Under the pieces are notes generated by a model. That model had not been told where the DNA came from and made no database searches. It saw only the letters and a list, made by a program, of their open reading frames with translations. Of a DNA stretch of 64,000 bases, positions 16,565 to 25,648 are shown piece after piece. The stretch is from assembly GCA_900317305.1 (NCBI GenBank), contig ONGG01000001.1, forward strand, positions 267,469 through 331,468. The letters are read 5' to 3'. The DNA is from an uncultured Prevotellaceae bacterium (GTDB lineage Bacteria; Bacteroidota; Bacteroidia; Bacteroidales; Bacteroidaceae). The position numbers and the translations under genes were made by a program. Position 1 is the stretch's first letter. The number at the start of each line of letters is the position of its first letter.

Positions 16565-17629
16565 TTAAAACATAGTTCGCTGGTAGAACTCCACATTCTC
16601 CTTGCTCAGGATCTCAATGGGCATATAGTTCACGGGGGGCACCTTCTTCTTCAGCACGATGGCCTTGAACAAGGCATCCACACAGTAGTAGCCCTGCATA
16701 TAGGCATGCTGGGCAATGAGGAACGAGATGCTGCCCTCACGAAGGCAGTTGGCATTTTTCTGAACCATGTCGTAGCCCATAATCTGGATTTTTCGGCGGT
16801 TGGTGCGCAGCAGGAAATCGCCCACGATATGGGCCTTCGAACAGAAGGTGATGCAATGGTGGGTTTTCGGGTGCGACTTGAAGTAGTTCTCCAAGATGTC
16901 GTCGTAGGTGGAGCGCCCTTCTTCCAAAGGCAGGTTCACGTCGTTGATCTGTACTTTGGGGAAATGGTCGTGCATGTAATGACGGAATCCCACCTCACGG
17001 TTGTCTTGCTGCTTACTGGCCACTCGGCCGTTCTTCATCTGCTTCATCACCATAATTTCGGTGCTGTCGCGGGCAATGAGCATCAGCATCTTGGCGGCAA
17101 AATAGCCGCTGCAGAAAGAGTCTTGTCCGTAGAAGGAGAGGGGACGGAGGTCGGGCATATACGAGTCGAGCAGCACGAAAGGAATCTCGCGCTCATGCAG
17201 CTGGTCGGTGAACTGACGGGTGTGTTCCAACTGCGAGGGCACCACAATCACGCCCTCGGGCGATTGGGCAAGGCATTGCTCATAAGCCTCCACAAAGGTA
17301 TCATCGTCGAAACGATGGTAGTAAAGCATCTTCACGTCGACGTGGAAGTCGCGGTGCACCTCACAGGCTCGCATCGCACCTTCCTCTATCTCCTCCCAAT
17401 AGGCCTCGGAGGCGTGTTTGGGCATGATGAAATAGAATGTGTAGGAGCGGTTATAGGCGAGCGCACTGGCATACATGTTGGGCTCATAGTCCATTTCGGC
17501 CAGGGCTTTCTCCACTTTCTCACGGGCAGGGGCCGATACGTTGGGACGGTTGTGCAGCACACGATCTACGGTACCCACGGATACTCCTGCGCGGATAGCA
17601 ATGTCTTTGATTCTGATTTTCTGACTCAT
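16565..17629 (-). CDS. LacI-family transcriptional regulator
   Basis: 354 aa. The N-terminal helix-turn-helix (RIKDIAIRAGVSVGTVDRVL, residues 5-24) is the LacI signature with GTVDRVL, the form common in Bacteroidetes regulators. From about residue 65 onward lies a type-I periplasmic-binding-protein-like sensor domain. The gene leads the operon with uxaA, so it probably responds to a hexuronate or its metabolite and controls uronate genes, possibly also uxuAB. That target assignment is inference from position. A TAAATTTG box lies 67 bp upstream. Confidence 0.9.
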   Translation of the reverse strand: MSQKIRIKDIAIRAGVSVGTVDRVLHNRPNVSAPAREKVEKALAEMDYEPNMYASALAYNRSYTFYFIMPKHASEAYWEEIEEGAMRACEVHRDFHVDVKMLYYHRFDDDTFVEAYEQCLAQSPEGVIVVPSQLEHTRQFTDQLHEREIPFVLLDSYMPDLRPLSFYGQDSFCSGYFAAKMLMLIARDSTEIMVMKQMKNGRVASKQQDNREVGFRHYMHDHFPKVQINDVNLPLEEGRSTYDDILENYFKSHPKTHHCITFCSKAHIVGDFLLRTNRRKIQIMGYDMVQKNANCLREGSISFLIAQHAYMQGYYCVDALFKAIVLKKKVPPVNYMPIEILSKENVEFYQRTMF

Positions 17630-17695
17630 CTTGACTTTTTACTTCGAAAAAAGAAATAAAAGGGCAGTACAGAATCCCCTTTCTCTTTTCCGATG

Positions 17696-17703
17696 CAAAT
17701 TTA
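17696..17703 (-). promoter_or_regulatory. lacI-uxaA promoter -7 box
   Basis: TAAATTTG on the minus strand fits TAnnTTTG; the -33 box is poor, as might suit a regulated promoter. Confidence 0.55.
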
Positions 17704-17752
17704 ATATTTTTTCTCGATATCACACCTTTCACGTACAATTATTTGCATTTAT

Positions 17753-17875
17753 GATTTGAGAATTGAGAATTGAGGTTTGAGATTTATCATGCTTTGCATG
17801 ATGAACATCTGAGGCGCCTCGGCAATTAGAGCATGCTCTATTGCTCTCGGCTTGCACGATGTTTGAGGTTTGCCC
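17753..17875. repeat. Palindromic intergenic repeat, copy 1 (of the 27.0 kb pair)
   Basis: Composite element: a period-7 tract (aattgag units), a hairpin ATCATGC-TTT-GCATGAT, the palindrome GAGGCGCCTC, then CTCGGCAAT, the palindrome TAGAGCATGCTCTA, and a tail ATTGCTCTCGGCTTGCACGA. A second copy is at 26994-27150, with about 48 of 50 bases identical across the core. It fills much of the gap between the divergent lacI and CE1-GH43 genes. Confidence 0.8.
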
Positions 17876-17989
17876 CTCTCACTCTTATCAGCCACTGTGG
17901 GTCAGGCGTCAGACTGGCCACACCACAAAAGAGAAAGCCATGAAAACATGCCTCATTTACAAATTCAAAACTATTTAATACATTCTGGC

Positions 17990-18020
17990 TTGGGCACAAT
18001 CTTTCTTTTTCGTATTTTTG
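17990..18020 (+). promoter_or_regulatory. Promoter of the CE1-GH43 gene
   Basis: TTGG (17990-17993), 19 bp, TATTTTTG (18013-18020); one mismatch to the -33 consensus, and 32 bp before the ATG. The remainder of the 423-bp gap holds the palindromic repeat and the lacI promoter; I see no other gene in it. Confidence 0.7.
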
Positions 18021-18052
18021 CAATCGTAAAATAACCCTAATCATTGCAAGTC

Positions 18053-20425
18053 ATGAAAAAATTGTTCATCACCTCTCTCCTCATTTTTTTCACTACCATC
18101 TGCAGCATGGCAGGATGCCGTGTGGAAGTAAGACAGATGCCCTGTAAACTGCTCGCAGGTATCCAGCAAAGGGATTATATCGTTTGCCTCCCTGCCGACT
18201 ACGACACATCGGGCAAAAGCTATCCCGTGCTCTATCTGTTGCATGGTGGAGGATGTCCAAGCACACAGTGGGTAGAGTTTGGCAAGTTGCAGCAGGTGGT
18301 CGACCAGCTCACAGCCTCGGGCGAGATGACTCCCATGATTATCATCTGTGCCGAAGCCAACGAGGGAGGAAAGATGATATGGTTCAATGAACCGGAGTGG
18401 ACCTATGAGGACTATTTTTTCAAGGAACTCATCCCCTATGTGGAACAGAACTACAGGGTAGACACGCGGCGGTCGATGCGCTCGGTGGCAGGATTCTCGA
18501 TGGGAGGTGGCGGTGCCGTTGGTTACGGACTGCGCCATCCCGAGATGTTCAATGTGGTCTATGCCATGAGCGCCTATCTGAGGCGCCAGCCGCTCGACTT
18601 CCTCAAGAACGACCCCTTGGGTGAGTGGCGACAGCAGAATGTGGAGCGCCACAATCCCATCAAAATCGTGGAGAACGGCAGCGAGTCGGATGTGACAAGA
18701 TGGAAGCAGATAGGATGGTTTATCGATTGCGGTGACCAGGATTTCACGCTCGAGGGCAACATGGATTTTGTGAAGGCGCTACGCGAGAAGCAGATTCCCT
18801 ACGAGATGAGGGTGTTCAGCGGAGGCCATGAGTGGGGCTACTGGAAGCGTGGACTCGAGGATGCCATCAAATACGTGTCGAAGTCGATTCGTGAGACGGT
18901 GTGCAACCCGATGGCCTGGGCCGACCTGCCCGACCCCGATGTCATCCGCGTAGGCGAGTATTACTATCTGGTAACCACCACGATGCACCTGATGCCCGGT
19001 GCACCCGTTATGAGGTCGAAAGACTTGGTCAACTGGGAAACAGTGAGCTATATTTTCGACCGACTCACCGATTCTCCTAAATACGACCTTGACGGTTCGC
19101 CAGAGGGTGCAGGCACGGCGTACGGGCGGGGTCAATGGGCCACGTCGCTCAAGTACCACAAGGGCAAGTTTTATGCGCTTCTGGCACCCAATGAGGCCGG
19201 GTCGACGGGCGACACGTATATCTTCTCTACCGATGACCCCACCACAAAATGGACGCTGCAAGCCCGATTGCGCCATTTCCACGATGCCTCGCTGTTCTTC
19301 GACGATGACGACAGGGTGTATGTGGTGTATGGGACAGGTGAGATGTGTGAACTCAAAAGCGACTTCTCTGGTGTTGTGGAAGGGTCGAACATGAAAATCT
19401 TCCAGCGCGAGGCCGATGAGACAGGTCTGCTCGAAGGCTCCCGTATGATCAAGCACAACGGCAAATACTATCTCTTGATGATATCACATGTCTATGCCCC
19501 GGGCCGTCATCGCCGCGAAGTGTGCTACAGGGCCGACAACATCAAGGGACCGTATGAGAAAAACGTCATCCTGGAGTCGGATTTCGGAGGCTTCTCCCAT
19601 GCCGGTCAGGGTACTATCGTGGATAGCCAGAATGGTGAGTGGTATGGAGTCATCTTCCAGGACCGCGGTGGTGTGGGACGTGTGCTCACGCTGATGCCTT
19701 GCCGATGGATCAATGGATGGCCGATGCTGGGCGACTTCAATGGACGTATCCCCACCAGAATGAAAAAACCGGTGGTCTGCGAGCCATTGCCATCCATTGT
19801 GAGGAGCGACGATTTCAATAGTCCTTCCCTTGGCTTGCACTGGCAGTGGAACCATAACCCCGTGGATGGGGCATGGTCGCTCACCGAGCGGCCAGGTGCG
19901 CTGAGGCTGAAGACCAGCAGGGTGGTGCCCAATCTCTATCTGGCTCCCAACACCATCACGCAACGTATGGAGGGACCTCAGTGCAGTGGTGTGGTGGAAC
20001 TCGACCTCTCGCATCTTCGTGACGGCGACTGTGCCGGACTGTCTGCCTTTAATGGGCAGAGTGGGGTGCTTACCGTGAAAAAGAACGGGCGACGTATGGA
20101 ATTGTCGATGTCGGAACAAGAAGTGGACCTCGGCAACAGAGACAAGCATGTGCAAAAAGTAGATGAGAAGGTGGTGGAGACCGTGCTTCTCAAGCAGCCG
20201 AAAGTGTGGCTGCGTATAGATGCCGATTTCATGCCTCATTCCGACATGGCCGTGTTCTCTTACAGCCTGGATGGTAAAACATGGAAGCAGATCGGAACTC
20301 CATACAAAATGAGGTTCGATTACCGAAAGCTTTTCATGGGCTCAAAGTTCGCCATCTTCTGCTATGCCACCAAACAAACGGGAGGCTATCTCGACGTTCT
20401 GGGCTTCGACTACAAAAACGATTGA
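18053..20425 (+). CDS. Bifunctional feruloyl/acetyl esterase (CE1) - GH43 xylosidase/arabinofuranosidase
   Basis: 790 aa. The start is the ATG at 18053 giving MKKLFITSLLIFF, a signal peptide; a TTG nine bases upstream is less likely. Residues about 25-280 form an alpha/beta-hydrolase esterase: GFSMGGG with Ser149, an Asp in DCGDQDF, and His259 in GGHEWGYW. Residues about 288-590 form a GH43 propeller with LPDPDVIR (base near Asp294), HDASLFFDDDDRVYVVYG, and LLEGSRM (candidate acid Glu). A C-terminal beta-sandwich (about 595-790) matches the extra domain of GH43 subfamily 12-like enzymes. The fusion would remove ester-linked groups and xylose or arabinose side chains from xylan in one protein. 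It stands alone, with its own promoter. Confidence 0.88.
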   Translation: MKKLFITSLLIFFTTICSMAGCRVEVRQMPCKLLAGIQQRDYIVCLPADYDTSGKSYPVLYLLHGGGCPSTQWVEFGKLQQVVDQLTASGEMTPMIIICAEANEGGKMIWFNEPEWTYEDYFFKELIPYVEQNYRVDTRRSMRSVAGFSMGGGGAVGYGLRHPEMFNVVYAMSAYLRRQPLDFLKNDPLGEWRQQNVERHNPIKIVENGSESDVTRWKQIGWFIDCGDQDFTLEGNMDFVKALREKQIPYEMRVFSGGHEWGYWKRGLEDAIKYVSKSIRETVCNPMAWADLPDPDVIRVGEYYYLVTTTMHLMPGAPVMRSKDLVNWETVSYIFDRLTDSPKYDLDGSPEGAGTAYGRGQWATSLKYHKGKFYALLAPNEAGSTGDTYIFSTDDPTTKWTLQARLRHFHDASLFFDDDDRVYVVYGTGEMCELKSDFSGVVEGSNMKIFQREADETGLLEGSRMIKHNGKYYLLMISHVYAPGRHRREVCYRADNIKGPYEKNVILESDFGGFSHAGQGTIVDSQNGEWYGVIFQDRGGVGRVLTLMPCRWINGWPMLGDFNGRIPTRMKKPVVCEPLPSIVRSDDFNSPSLGLHWQWNHNPVDGAWSLTERPGALRLKTSRVVPNLYLAPNTITQRMEGPQCSGVVELDLSHLRDGDCAGLSAFNGQSGVLTVKKNGRRMELSMSEQEVDLGNRDKHVQKVDEKVVETVLLKQPKVWLRIDADFMPHSDMAVFSYSLDGKTWKQIGTPYKMRFDYRKLFMGSKFAIFCYATKQTGGYLDVLGFDYKND

Positions 20426-20436
20426 GGCGGCTGTAT

Positions 20437-20570
20437 TAGGAGTTAAGGAGTTCAGAAGTTCAGGAGTTCAGACAATAGCACGATAATCAACACATTGGGT
20501 GCAACGATTATTGGCAAAAGTAATGTCTGCACTCCTGAACTTCTGCACATTTGAACTTGTTCACTCCTGA
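20437..20570. repeat. Intergenic array of GGAGTTCAG-type units in inverted orientation
   Basis: The left half repeats ggagttcag and aagttcag units (20439-20473). The right half carries the complementary form, ctcctgaacttctg and related words (20529-20570). The two halves could fold into a long imperfect hairpin between two convergent genes. Related words occur at 60454-60525. Confidence 0.65.
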
Positions 20571-20574
20571 AAAA

Positions 20575-21390
20575 TCATGGATTCACTTGCTTTCCCAACA
20601 TCTTGTTCAGGTGGGTCTCAAGGATATGGAACGATGGTTCCACCATTCCTCCATGGCCGTGGCCGTCGATCTCATAAAGATAGGTGTGTTGATGGCCTAC
20701 GAGTTTCATCATCCGTTCAAGATATTGGTTCTCGTCATATCGGCCATAAAGTTCCAACTCGCGGTCACCACAGATAAGAACCAGTGGTGGGCAGTCCTTT
20801 CTAACCCAATAGAGTGGGGCATACTCGTCGATGGTGGGTTGTAGTGGTGGGATGCCTTGCATCTTGCGCACATTGTAGTGGGTGATGGCTTGTCCGCTGA
20901 ACGGCACATAGAGCATCACGTCGTCGGCGTCAGTACCATAGTTGGCCAACCATTTCTTGTCGAGGCAGAGCATCATCGAGATATATCCTCCCGCCGAATG
21001 CCCCGTGACCACCATTTTCTTGGGGTCGCCATTATACGAGGCGATGTTCTTGAATACCCACGCCACAGCCTCTGCGGCATCGTCAAGGGTCTCCTTGATG
21101 GTCACTTTGGGCAGCAGACGGTAGTTCACGCCCACCACCACGAGGCCTTTCTCCTTCAGTTTCCAAGGAATCTCCTTGCTGCCAGCCTCCAGGCCGCCGC
21201 CATGGAACCATACGATGACAGGACAGTCTTTCACTCCCTCGGGATAATATACGTCGAGCTTCAGGCGCTCCAGAGAGTAGGCGTCGGTCTTCTTGCTGTA
21301 GGCAATGTCGTTCACTTGCTTGTAGCCTTGTGCCATAAGCACCTGTGCGGCAAGCAACAATAACAATACAATGGTGTTTCTTTTCTTCAT
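20575..21390 (-). CDS. Secreted alpha/beta hydrolase (esterase/lipase family)
   Basis: The start is set at 21390 (MKKRNTIVLLLLLAAQVLMAQ), which gives a proper signal peptide; the longer frame to 21534 runs through the promoter. 271 aa. It shows the oxyanion motif HGGG (VIVWFHGGGLEAGS), nucleophile GHSAGG, an Asp in ICGDRELE and a His in DGHGHGG, the layout of hormone-sensitive-lipase-like carbohydrate esterases. With xylan enzymes nearby, an acetyl-xylan or feruloyl esterase role is plausible, though other short-chain esters are possible. It converges with the CE1-GH43 gene. Confidence 0.85.
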   Translation of the reverse strand: MKKRNTIVLLLLLAAQVLMAQGYKQVNDIAYSKKTDAYSLERLKLDVYYPEGVKDCPVIVWFHGGGLEAGSKEIPWKLKEKGLVVVGVNYRLLPKVTIKETLDDAAEAVAWVFKNIASYNGDPKKMVVTGHSAGGYISMMLCLDKKWLANYGTDADDVMLYVPFSGQAITHYNVRKMQGIPPLQPTIDEYAPLYWVRKDCPPLVLICGDRELELYGRYDENQYLERMMKLVGHQHTYLYEIDGHGHGGMVEPSFHILETHLNKMLGKQVNP

Positions 21391-21462
21391 GTGATGATTA
21401 TTTGATACAATGATGATTCGTTGATACCATATTGTGGTGAAAAATGGTTTGGCTCTTTGCCA

Positions 21463-21470
21463 CAAAATTA
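21463..21470 (-). promoter_or_regulatory. Promoter -7 box of the esterase gene
   Basis: TAATTTTG on the minus strand, 72 bp before the ATG. Confidence 0.6.
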
Positions 21471-21544
21471 CGATTTTTTTCGCAACCCTCATGCACGAAA
21501 AGCGGTTTTTTCGGGAAATGTGCTTACATCTCATTTTTTTTGAG

Positions 21545-21552
21545 TAATTTTG
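21545..21552 (+). promoter_or_regulatory. Promoter -7 box of rfbC-ugd
   Basis: TAATTTTG on the plus strand, 27 bp before the rfbC ATG. It is divergent from the esterase promoter. Confidence 0.65.
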
Positions 21553-21579
21553 CGCCTTGAATTTTAAGAAAAGATTTGA

Positions 21580-22152
21580 ATGGAAATAATTAAAACTGAT
21601 ATTGAGGGTGTGGTTGTAGTTAAGCCCACCGTTTTCGAGGACGAAAGAGGATATTTTTATGAGTCGTATTCCAAACGGCTTTTCGACAAGTTGGTGCGCA
21701 CGGTGAATTTCGTGCAGGACAACCAGAGCAAGTCATCGTATGGCGTGCTGCGCGGATTGCATTACCAGAAATGGCCTTTCTGCCAAAGCAAACTGGTGAG
21801 GGTGATCGAGGGCACGGTGCTCGACGTGGCTGTCGACATCCGCAAGGACTCACCTACATACGGAAAGAGCGTGGCCGTGGAACTGTCGGCCGAGAACCGG
21901 AAGATGCTCTTCATCCCCAGGGGCTTTGCCCATGGGTTCAGCGTACTCTCCGAAACTGCTGTATTCCAGTATAAATGCGACGAGTTCTATCACCCCGAGA
22001 GTGAAGGTGGCGTAGCTTGGGACGACCCGCAACTCAACATCGATTGGAGGTTGCCAGCCGACAAGATCATATTGTCGGAGAAAGACAAGCATCATCCCTT
22101 GCTGAGCGAACTTCACACACCATTCGATTACAATATCGACCTTTATCAATAA
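21580..22152 (+). CDS. rfbC: dTDP-4-dehydrorhamnose 3,5-epimerase
   Basis: 190 aa, normal length. The cupin-fold blocks of RfbC/RmlC are clear: FEDERGYFYESYSKRLFDKL, FVQDNQSKSSYGVLRGLHYQ (with the catalytic His in RGLHYQ), and RGFAHGFSVLSETAVFQYKC. It converts dTDP-4-keto-6-deoxyglucose to the 4-keto-rhamnose form for surface polysaccharide. rfbA, rfbB and rfbD are not in the window. The next gene, ugd, starts 58 bp downstream on the same strand, so both belong to nucleotide-sugar supply. Confidence 0.95.
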   Translation: MEIIKTDIEGVVVVKPTVFEDERGYFYESYSKRLFDKLVRTVNFVQDNQSKSSYGVLRGLHYQKWPFCQSKLVRVIEGTVLDVAVDIRKDSPTYGKSVAVELSAENRKMLFIPRGFAHGFSVLSETAVFQYKCDEFYHPESEGGVAWDDPQLNIDWRLPADKIILSEKDKHHPLLSELHTPFDYNIDLYQ

Positions 22153-22210
22153 CAACTTTTCATTTGTACATGATGGGGTTCAGGAACCATCATTTTCTAA
22201 CTAATTGATT

Positions 22211-23524
22211 ATGAATGTAGCAGTAGTAGGGACCGGTTATGTGGGTCTTGTCAGTGGTGCTTGTTTTGCCGAGATGGGTGTACACGTCACCTGTGTCGAC
22301 ATCGACGAGCAAAAAATCGAAAAACTGAAAAATGGTATTATTCCGATCTATGAGCCTGGACTCGAAGAGATGGTGAGAAAGAATGTCGCCGCCGGAAGGC
22401 TGCGCTTCTCAACCAGTCTCAAGGAGGTGATCGAAGAGGTGAACCTGGTGTTCAGCGCCGTGGGAACACCACCCGACGAGGATGGCTCCGCCGATTTGAA
22501 ATATGTACTCAGCGTGGCACGCGAGTTCGGACAGCATATCAAGAGATATACAGTTCTCGTGACCAAATCCACTGTTCCCGTGGGAACGGCGAAGAAGGTG
22601 AAAGCCGTCATTCAGGAAGAACTCGACAAACGAGGTGAGAACATACCTTTCGACGTGGCTTCCAACCCCGAGTTCCTCAAGGAGGGTGCCGCCATCAAGG
22701 ACTTCATGAGTCCCGACCGCGTGATAGTGGGTGTGGAGTCGGATAGGGCCCGCTCGTTGATGACCCGTCTCTACCGTCCCATCCTGCTCAACAATTTCAG
22801 GGTCATCTTCACCGATATCCCTTCGGCCGAGATGATCAAATATGCGGCCAACTCGATGCTGGCTACCCGTATCAGTTTCATGAACGACATTGCCAACCTT
22901 TGCGAACTCGTGGGCGCCGACGTTGAGATGGTGCGCCAGGGCATAGGTGCCGACACACGCATCGGGCGCAAGTTCCTCTATCCTGGTTGTGGATATGGTG
23001 GCAGTTGCTTCCCCAAGGATGTGAAGGCGCTCATCAAAACCGCAGAGAAAAGCGGATACGAGATGCAGGTGCTCAAGGCTGTGGAGGATGTGAATGAGCG
23101 TCAGAAAAGAGTGGTCTTTGAGAAATTGAAGAAGGTTTTCAATGGCGACCTCAAGGGCAAGACCATCGCCATCTGGGGACTGGCCTTCAAACCCGAGACC
23201 GATGACATGAGAGAGGCCACCTCGCTGGTCACTATCTCGCTGTTGCTCGAGGCTGGTTGCAAGGTGCGCGTTTTCGACCCTGTGGCCATGAACGAATGCA
23301 AGCGAAGGATAGGCGACAAGGTGGAATATGCCAAGGATATGTACGACGCTGTGCTCGATGCCGACGCCATGCTCATGCTCACTGAATGGAAGCAATTCCG
23401 CCTGCCCAGTTGGGGTGTGATGAAGAAGACCATGAAGAACGCGCTCGTCATCGACGGCCGAAACATCTACGACAAAGAGGAACTCGAGGAATACGGATTC
23501 GAGTACCACTGCATAGGAAAGTAA
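22211..23524 (+). CDS. ugd: UDP-glucose 6-dehydrogenase
   Basis: The ATG at 22211 gives MNVAVVGTGYVGLVSGACFA, the N-terminal NAD-binding motif GTGYVG at once; 437 aa. The catalytic cysteine lies in YPGCGYGGSCFPKDV, and the C-terminal UDP-binding domain includes IWGLAFKPETDDMREA. It oxidises UDP-glucose to UDP-glucuronate for capsule or other surface glycans. It follows rfbC and ends at a strong terminator, so rfbC-ugd is a two-gene unit. Confidence 0.96.
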   Translation: MNVAVVGTGYVGLVSGACFAEMGVHVTCVDIDEQKIEKLKNGIIPIYEPGLEEMVRKNVAAGRLRFSTSLKEVIEEVNLVFSAVGTPPDEDGSADLKYVLSVAREFGQHIKRYTVLVTKSTVPVGTAKKVKAVIQEELDKRGENIPFDVASNPEFLKEGAAIKDFMSPDRVIVGVESDRARSLMTRLYRPILLNNFRVIFTDIPSAEMIKYAANSMLATRISFMNDIANLCELVGADVEMVRQGIGADTRIGRKFLYPGCGYGGSCFPKDVKALIKTAEKSGYEMQVLKAVEDVNERQKRVVFEKLKKVFNGDLKGKTIAIWGLAFKPETDDMREATSLVTISLLLEAGCKVRVFDPVAMNECKRRIGDKVEYAKDMYDAVLDADAMLMLTEWKQFRLPSWGVMKKTMKNALVIDGRNIYDKEELEEYGFEYHCIGK

Positions 23525-23542
23525 CGACACTACTATAAAATC

Positions 23543-23600
23543 ACCGGTCCTCACAAGAGTCACTTACAGAGAAGCGACTGCTGTGAGGACCGGTTCTTTT
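23543..23600 (+). terminator. Terminator after ugd
   Basis: A 13-bp perfect stem (accggtcctcaca / tgtgaggaccggt) followed by tctttt, 19 bp past the stop. Confidence 0.9.
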
Positions 23601-23628
23601 GTATGGTTTTATTGATATCCCAAAAAGA

Positions 23629-23751
23629 GGTCGCTTCGCTCAAAATCTTTCAAAATCTATAATAAAATCTTCTATATTTCTCATTAGCAAGATTCTATTC
23701 CGAATAAATGGATTTGAGAAAGATTATTATTTGATTTTGAGCGGAGCGACC
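23629..23751. repeat. MITE-like element with 19-bp terminal inverted repeats
   Basis: Left arm GGTCGCTTCGCTCAAAATC (23629-23647) and right arm (23733-23751), its reverse complement with one mismatch, enclose about 85 bp of AT-rich DNA with no ORF. The right end read on the minus strand (TAAATTTGG then CCGCTCAAAAT) resembles the start of the 74-bp units at 37.3 kb. No target-site duplication is evident. Confidence 0.6.
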
Positions 23752-23791
23752 AAATTTATGACTCATGTTATGCCAGAGCGCTGCACCCCGT

Positions 23792-25648
23792 CTATTCCAC
23801 GGTGACGCTCTTGGCCAGGTTGCGGGGCTGGTCAACATTCAGACCCTTCACCACGGCCACGTGATAGGCAATCAACTGCAGCGGAATCACGGAAAGCAGC
23901 GGAGCCAATGTGCCAAGGGTCTCAGGAATCTCGATGACAAACGACGAGAGGCGCTTCACCTCCTGGTCGCCTTCAGTCACCACTGCAATGATACGGCCAT
24001 TGCGGGCTATCACCTCTTGGATGTTGCTGATGACTTTCTTGTACAGGCGATGGTGAGTGGCCACAAACACCACGGGCATGTTCTCATCAACCAGGGCTAT
24101 CGGACCATGTTTCATCTCGGCGGCGGGATAGCCTTCGGCGTGGATGTAACTGATTTCCTTCAATTTCAACGCACCTTCCATAGCCACGGGGTAGTTCATG
24201 CCCCTGCCCATATAAAGGGTATTGCGGGCATAGGTGAGGGTACGGGCAATGTCGCGGATATAATCGTTCTGGGCCAGGATACGCTCTATCTTCTCAGGTA
24301 TGTGCGACAATCCCTCGATGTTCTCCTCATACACCTGGCGGTCGAGCGTGCCCTTCTCATACCCTAAGGCGAGGGCAAACAAGGTCAGCACAGTCACCTG
24401 ACCGGTGAAGGCCTTGGTAGAAGCAACACCAATCTCCGGTCCCACATGAATATAAATGCCGGTGTCGGAGGCACGTGCAATACTTGAACCCACAGAATTG
24501 ACGATGCCAAAACATAGTGCGCCATTGGCCTTGGCCAGGTTGAAGGCGGCCAGTGTGTCGGCGGTCTCACCACTCTGCGAGATGGCAATCACAATATCGT
24601 CGGGACGTATCACGGGATTGCGGTAACGGAACTCACTGGCATATTCTACCTGAACGGGCACCTTGCAGAACTCCTCTATCAGTTGCTTGCCTATCAGGCC
24701 GGCATGCCATGAGGTGCCACAAGCCACGATGATGAAACGGTTGGCATTCACCAGCTGATCCTTGTGCAGGTTGATGGCGCTTAGCACAATCTTCTTCTCC
24801 TTGGGCAGAAGACGGCCGCGCATGCAGTCGGCTATACAGCGGGGCTGTTCGAAAATCTCCTTGAGCATGTAGTGAGGATAGCCACCTTTCTCCAACTTGT
24901 CGAGGTCGATGTCCACATCGTGCACGTTGGGTGCCACCACCTCATGCCAGTTGGCCAGGTTCTTGATGGTAATCTCCTCACCACGGCGTATCTCGGCCAC
25001 CTCCTCGTCGTTCAGGTACACGATGTGTTTGGTGTAGCCCACAATGGGAAGTGCGTCGGAGGCCAGAAAGAATTCCGATTGGTCCTCACCGATGCCTACC
25101 ACCAGCGGACTGCTCTTTCGGGCGCAAATCAAGGTGTCGGGATGTTCGCGGTCGAGAACGGCAATAGCGTAGGCTCCCACCACGCGGCGTAGGGCATAGA
25201 GCACAGCCAGGCCAAGTTCAAGATGGAAGCGCTGCTGCACGAATTCAATCAGTTGCACCAGCACCTCGGTATCGGTACTGCTCTTGAAGTGGTACCCTTT
25301 TCCGATCAGGTATTCTTTGATGTTGGCGTAGTTTTCGATAATGCCGTTGTGCACCAATGCCAGTCGGCCGCTCTCTGAAAGATGGGGGTGTGCGTTCACC
25401 GACGATGGCTCTCCGTGGGTGGCCCAACGGGTATGGGCAATGCCGATGGAGCCCGATGTGTCGTGCGAGGAGACATATTCCTCAAGGTTGGAAACCTTGC
25501 CTTTCTCCTTGTAAATGTTCAACTGGCTCGAGCCATTGATGAGTGCCACTCCAGCCGAGTCGTAACCTCTGTATTCCAGGCGTTTCAATCCTTCAATCAG
25601 TACGGGATAGGCTTCGCGCGTTCCGATGTATCCTACTATTCCACACAT
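23792..25648 (-). CDS. glmS: Glutamine-fructose-6-phosphate aminotransferase (isomerizing)
   Basis: 618 aa, full length. The N-terminal nucleophile is Cys2 (MCGIVGYIGTREAYPVLIEG), as in class-II glutamine amidotransferases. Two SIS sugar-isomerase domains follow (ACGTSWHAG and SQSGETADTL in the first), and the C-terminus ends PRNLAKSVTVE, as is usual. It makes glucosamine-6-phosphate for peptidoglycan and LPS. It is encoded alone on the minus strand. No glmS ribozyme is visible, as expected outside Gram-positives, and no TAnnTTTG box is clear upstream. Confidence 0.97.
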   Translation of the reverse strand: MCGIVGYIGTREAYPVLIEGLKRLEYRGYDSAGVALINGSSQLNIYKEKGKVSNLEEYVSSHDTSGSIGIAHTRWATHGEPSSVNAHPHLSESGRLALVHNGIIENYANIKEYLIGKGYHFKSSTDTEVLVQLIEFVQQRFHLELGLAVLYALRRVVGAYAIAVLDREHPDTLICARKSSPLVVGIGEDQSEFFLASDALPIVGYTKHIVYLNDEEVAEIRRGEEITIKNLANWHEVVAPNVHDVDIDLDKLEKGGYPHYMLKEIFEQPRCIADCMRGRLLPKEKKIVLSAINLHKDQLVNANRFIIVACGTSWHAGLIGKQLIEEFCKVPVQVEYASEFRYRNPVIRPDDIVIAISQSGETADTLAAFNLAKANGALCFGIVNSVGSSIARASDTGIYIHVGPEIGVASTKAFTGQVTVLTLFALALGYEKGTLDRQVYEENIEGLSHIPEKIERILAQNDYIRDIARTLTYARNTLYMGRGMNYPVAMEGALKLKEISYIHAEGYPAAEMKHGPIALVDENMPVVFVATHHRLYKKVISNIQEVIARNGRIIAVVTEGDQEVKRLSSFVIEIPETLGTLAPLLSVIPLQLIAYHVAVVKGLNVDQPRNLAKSVTVE

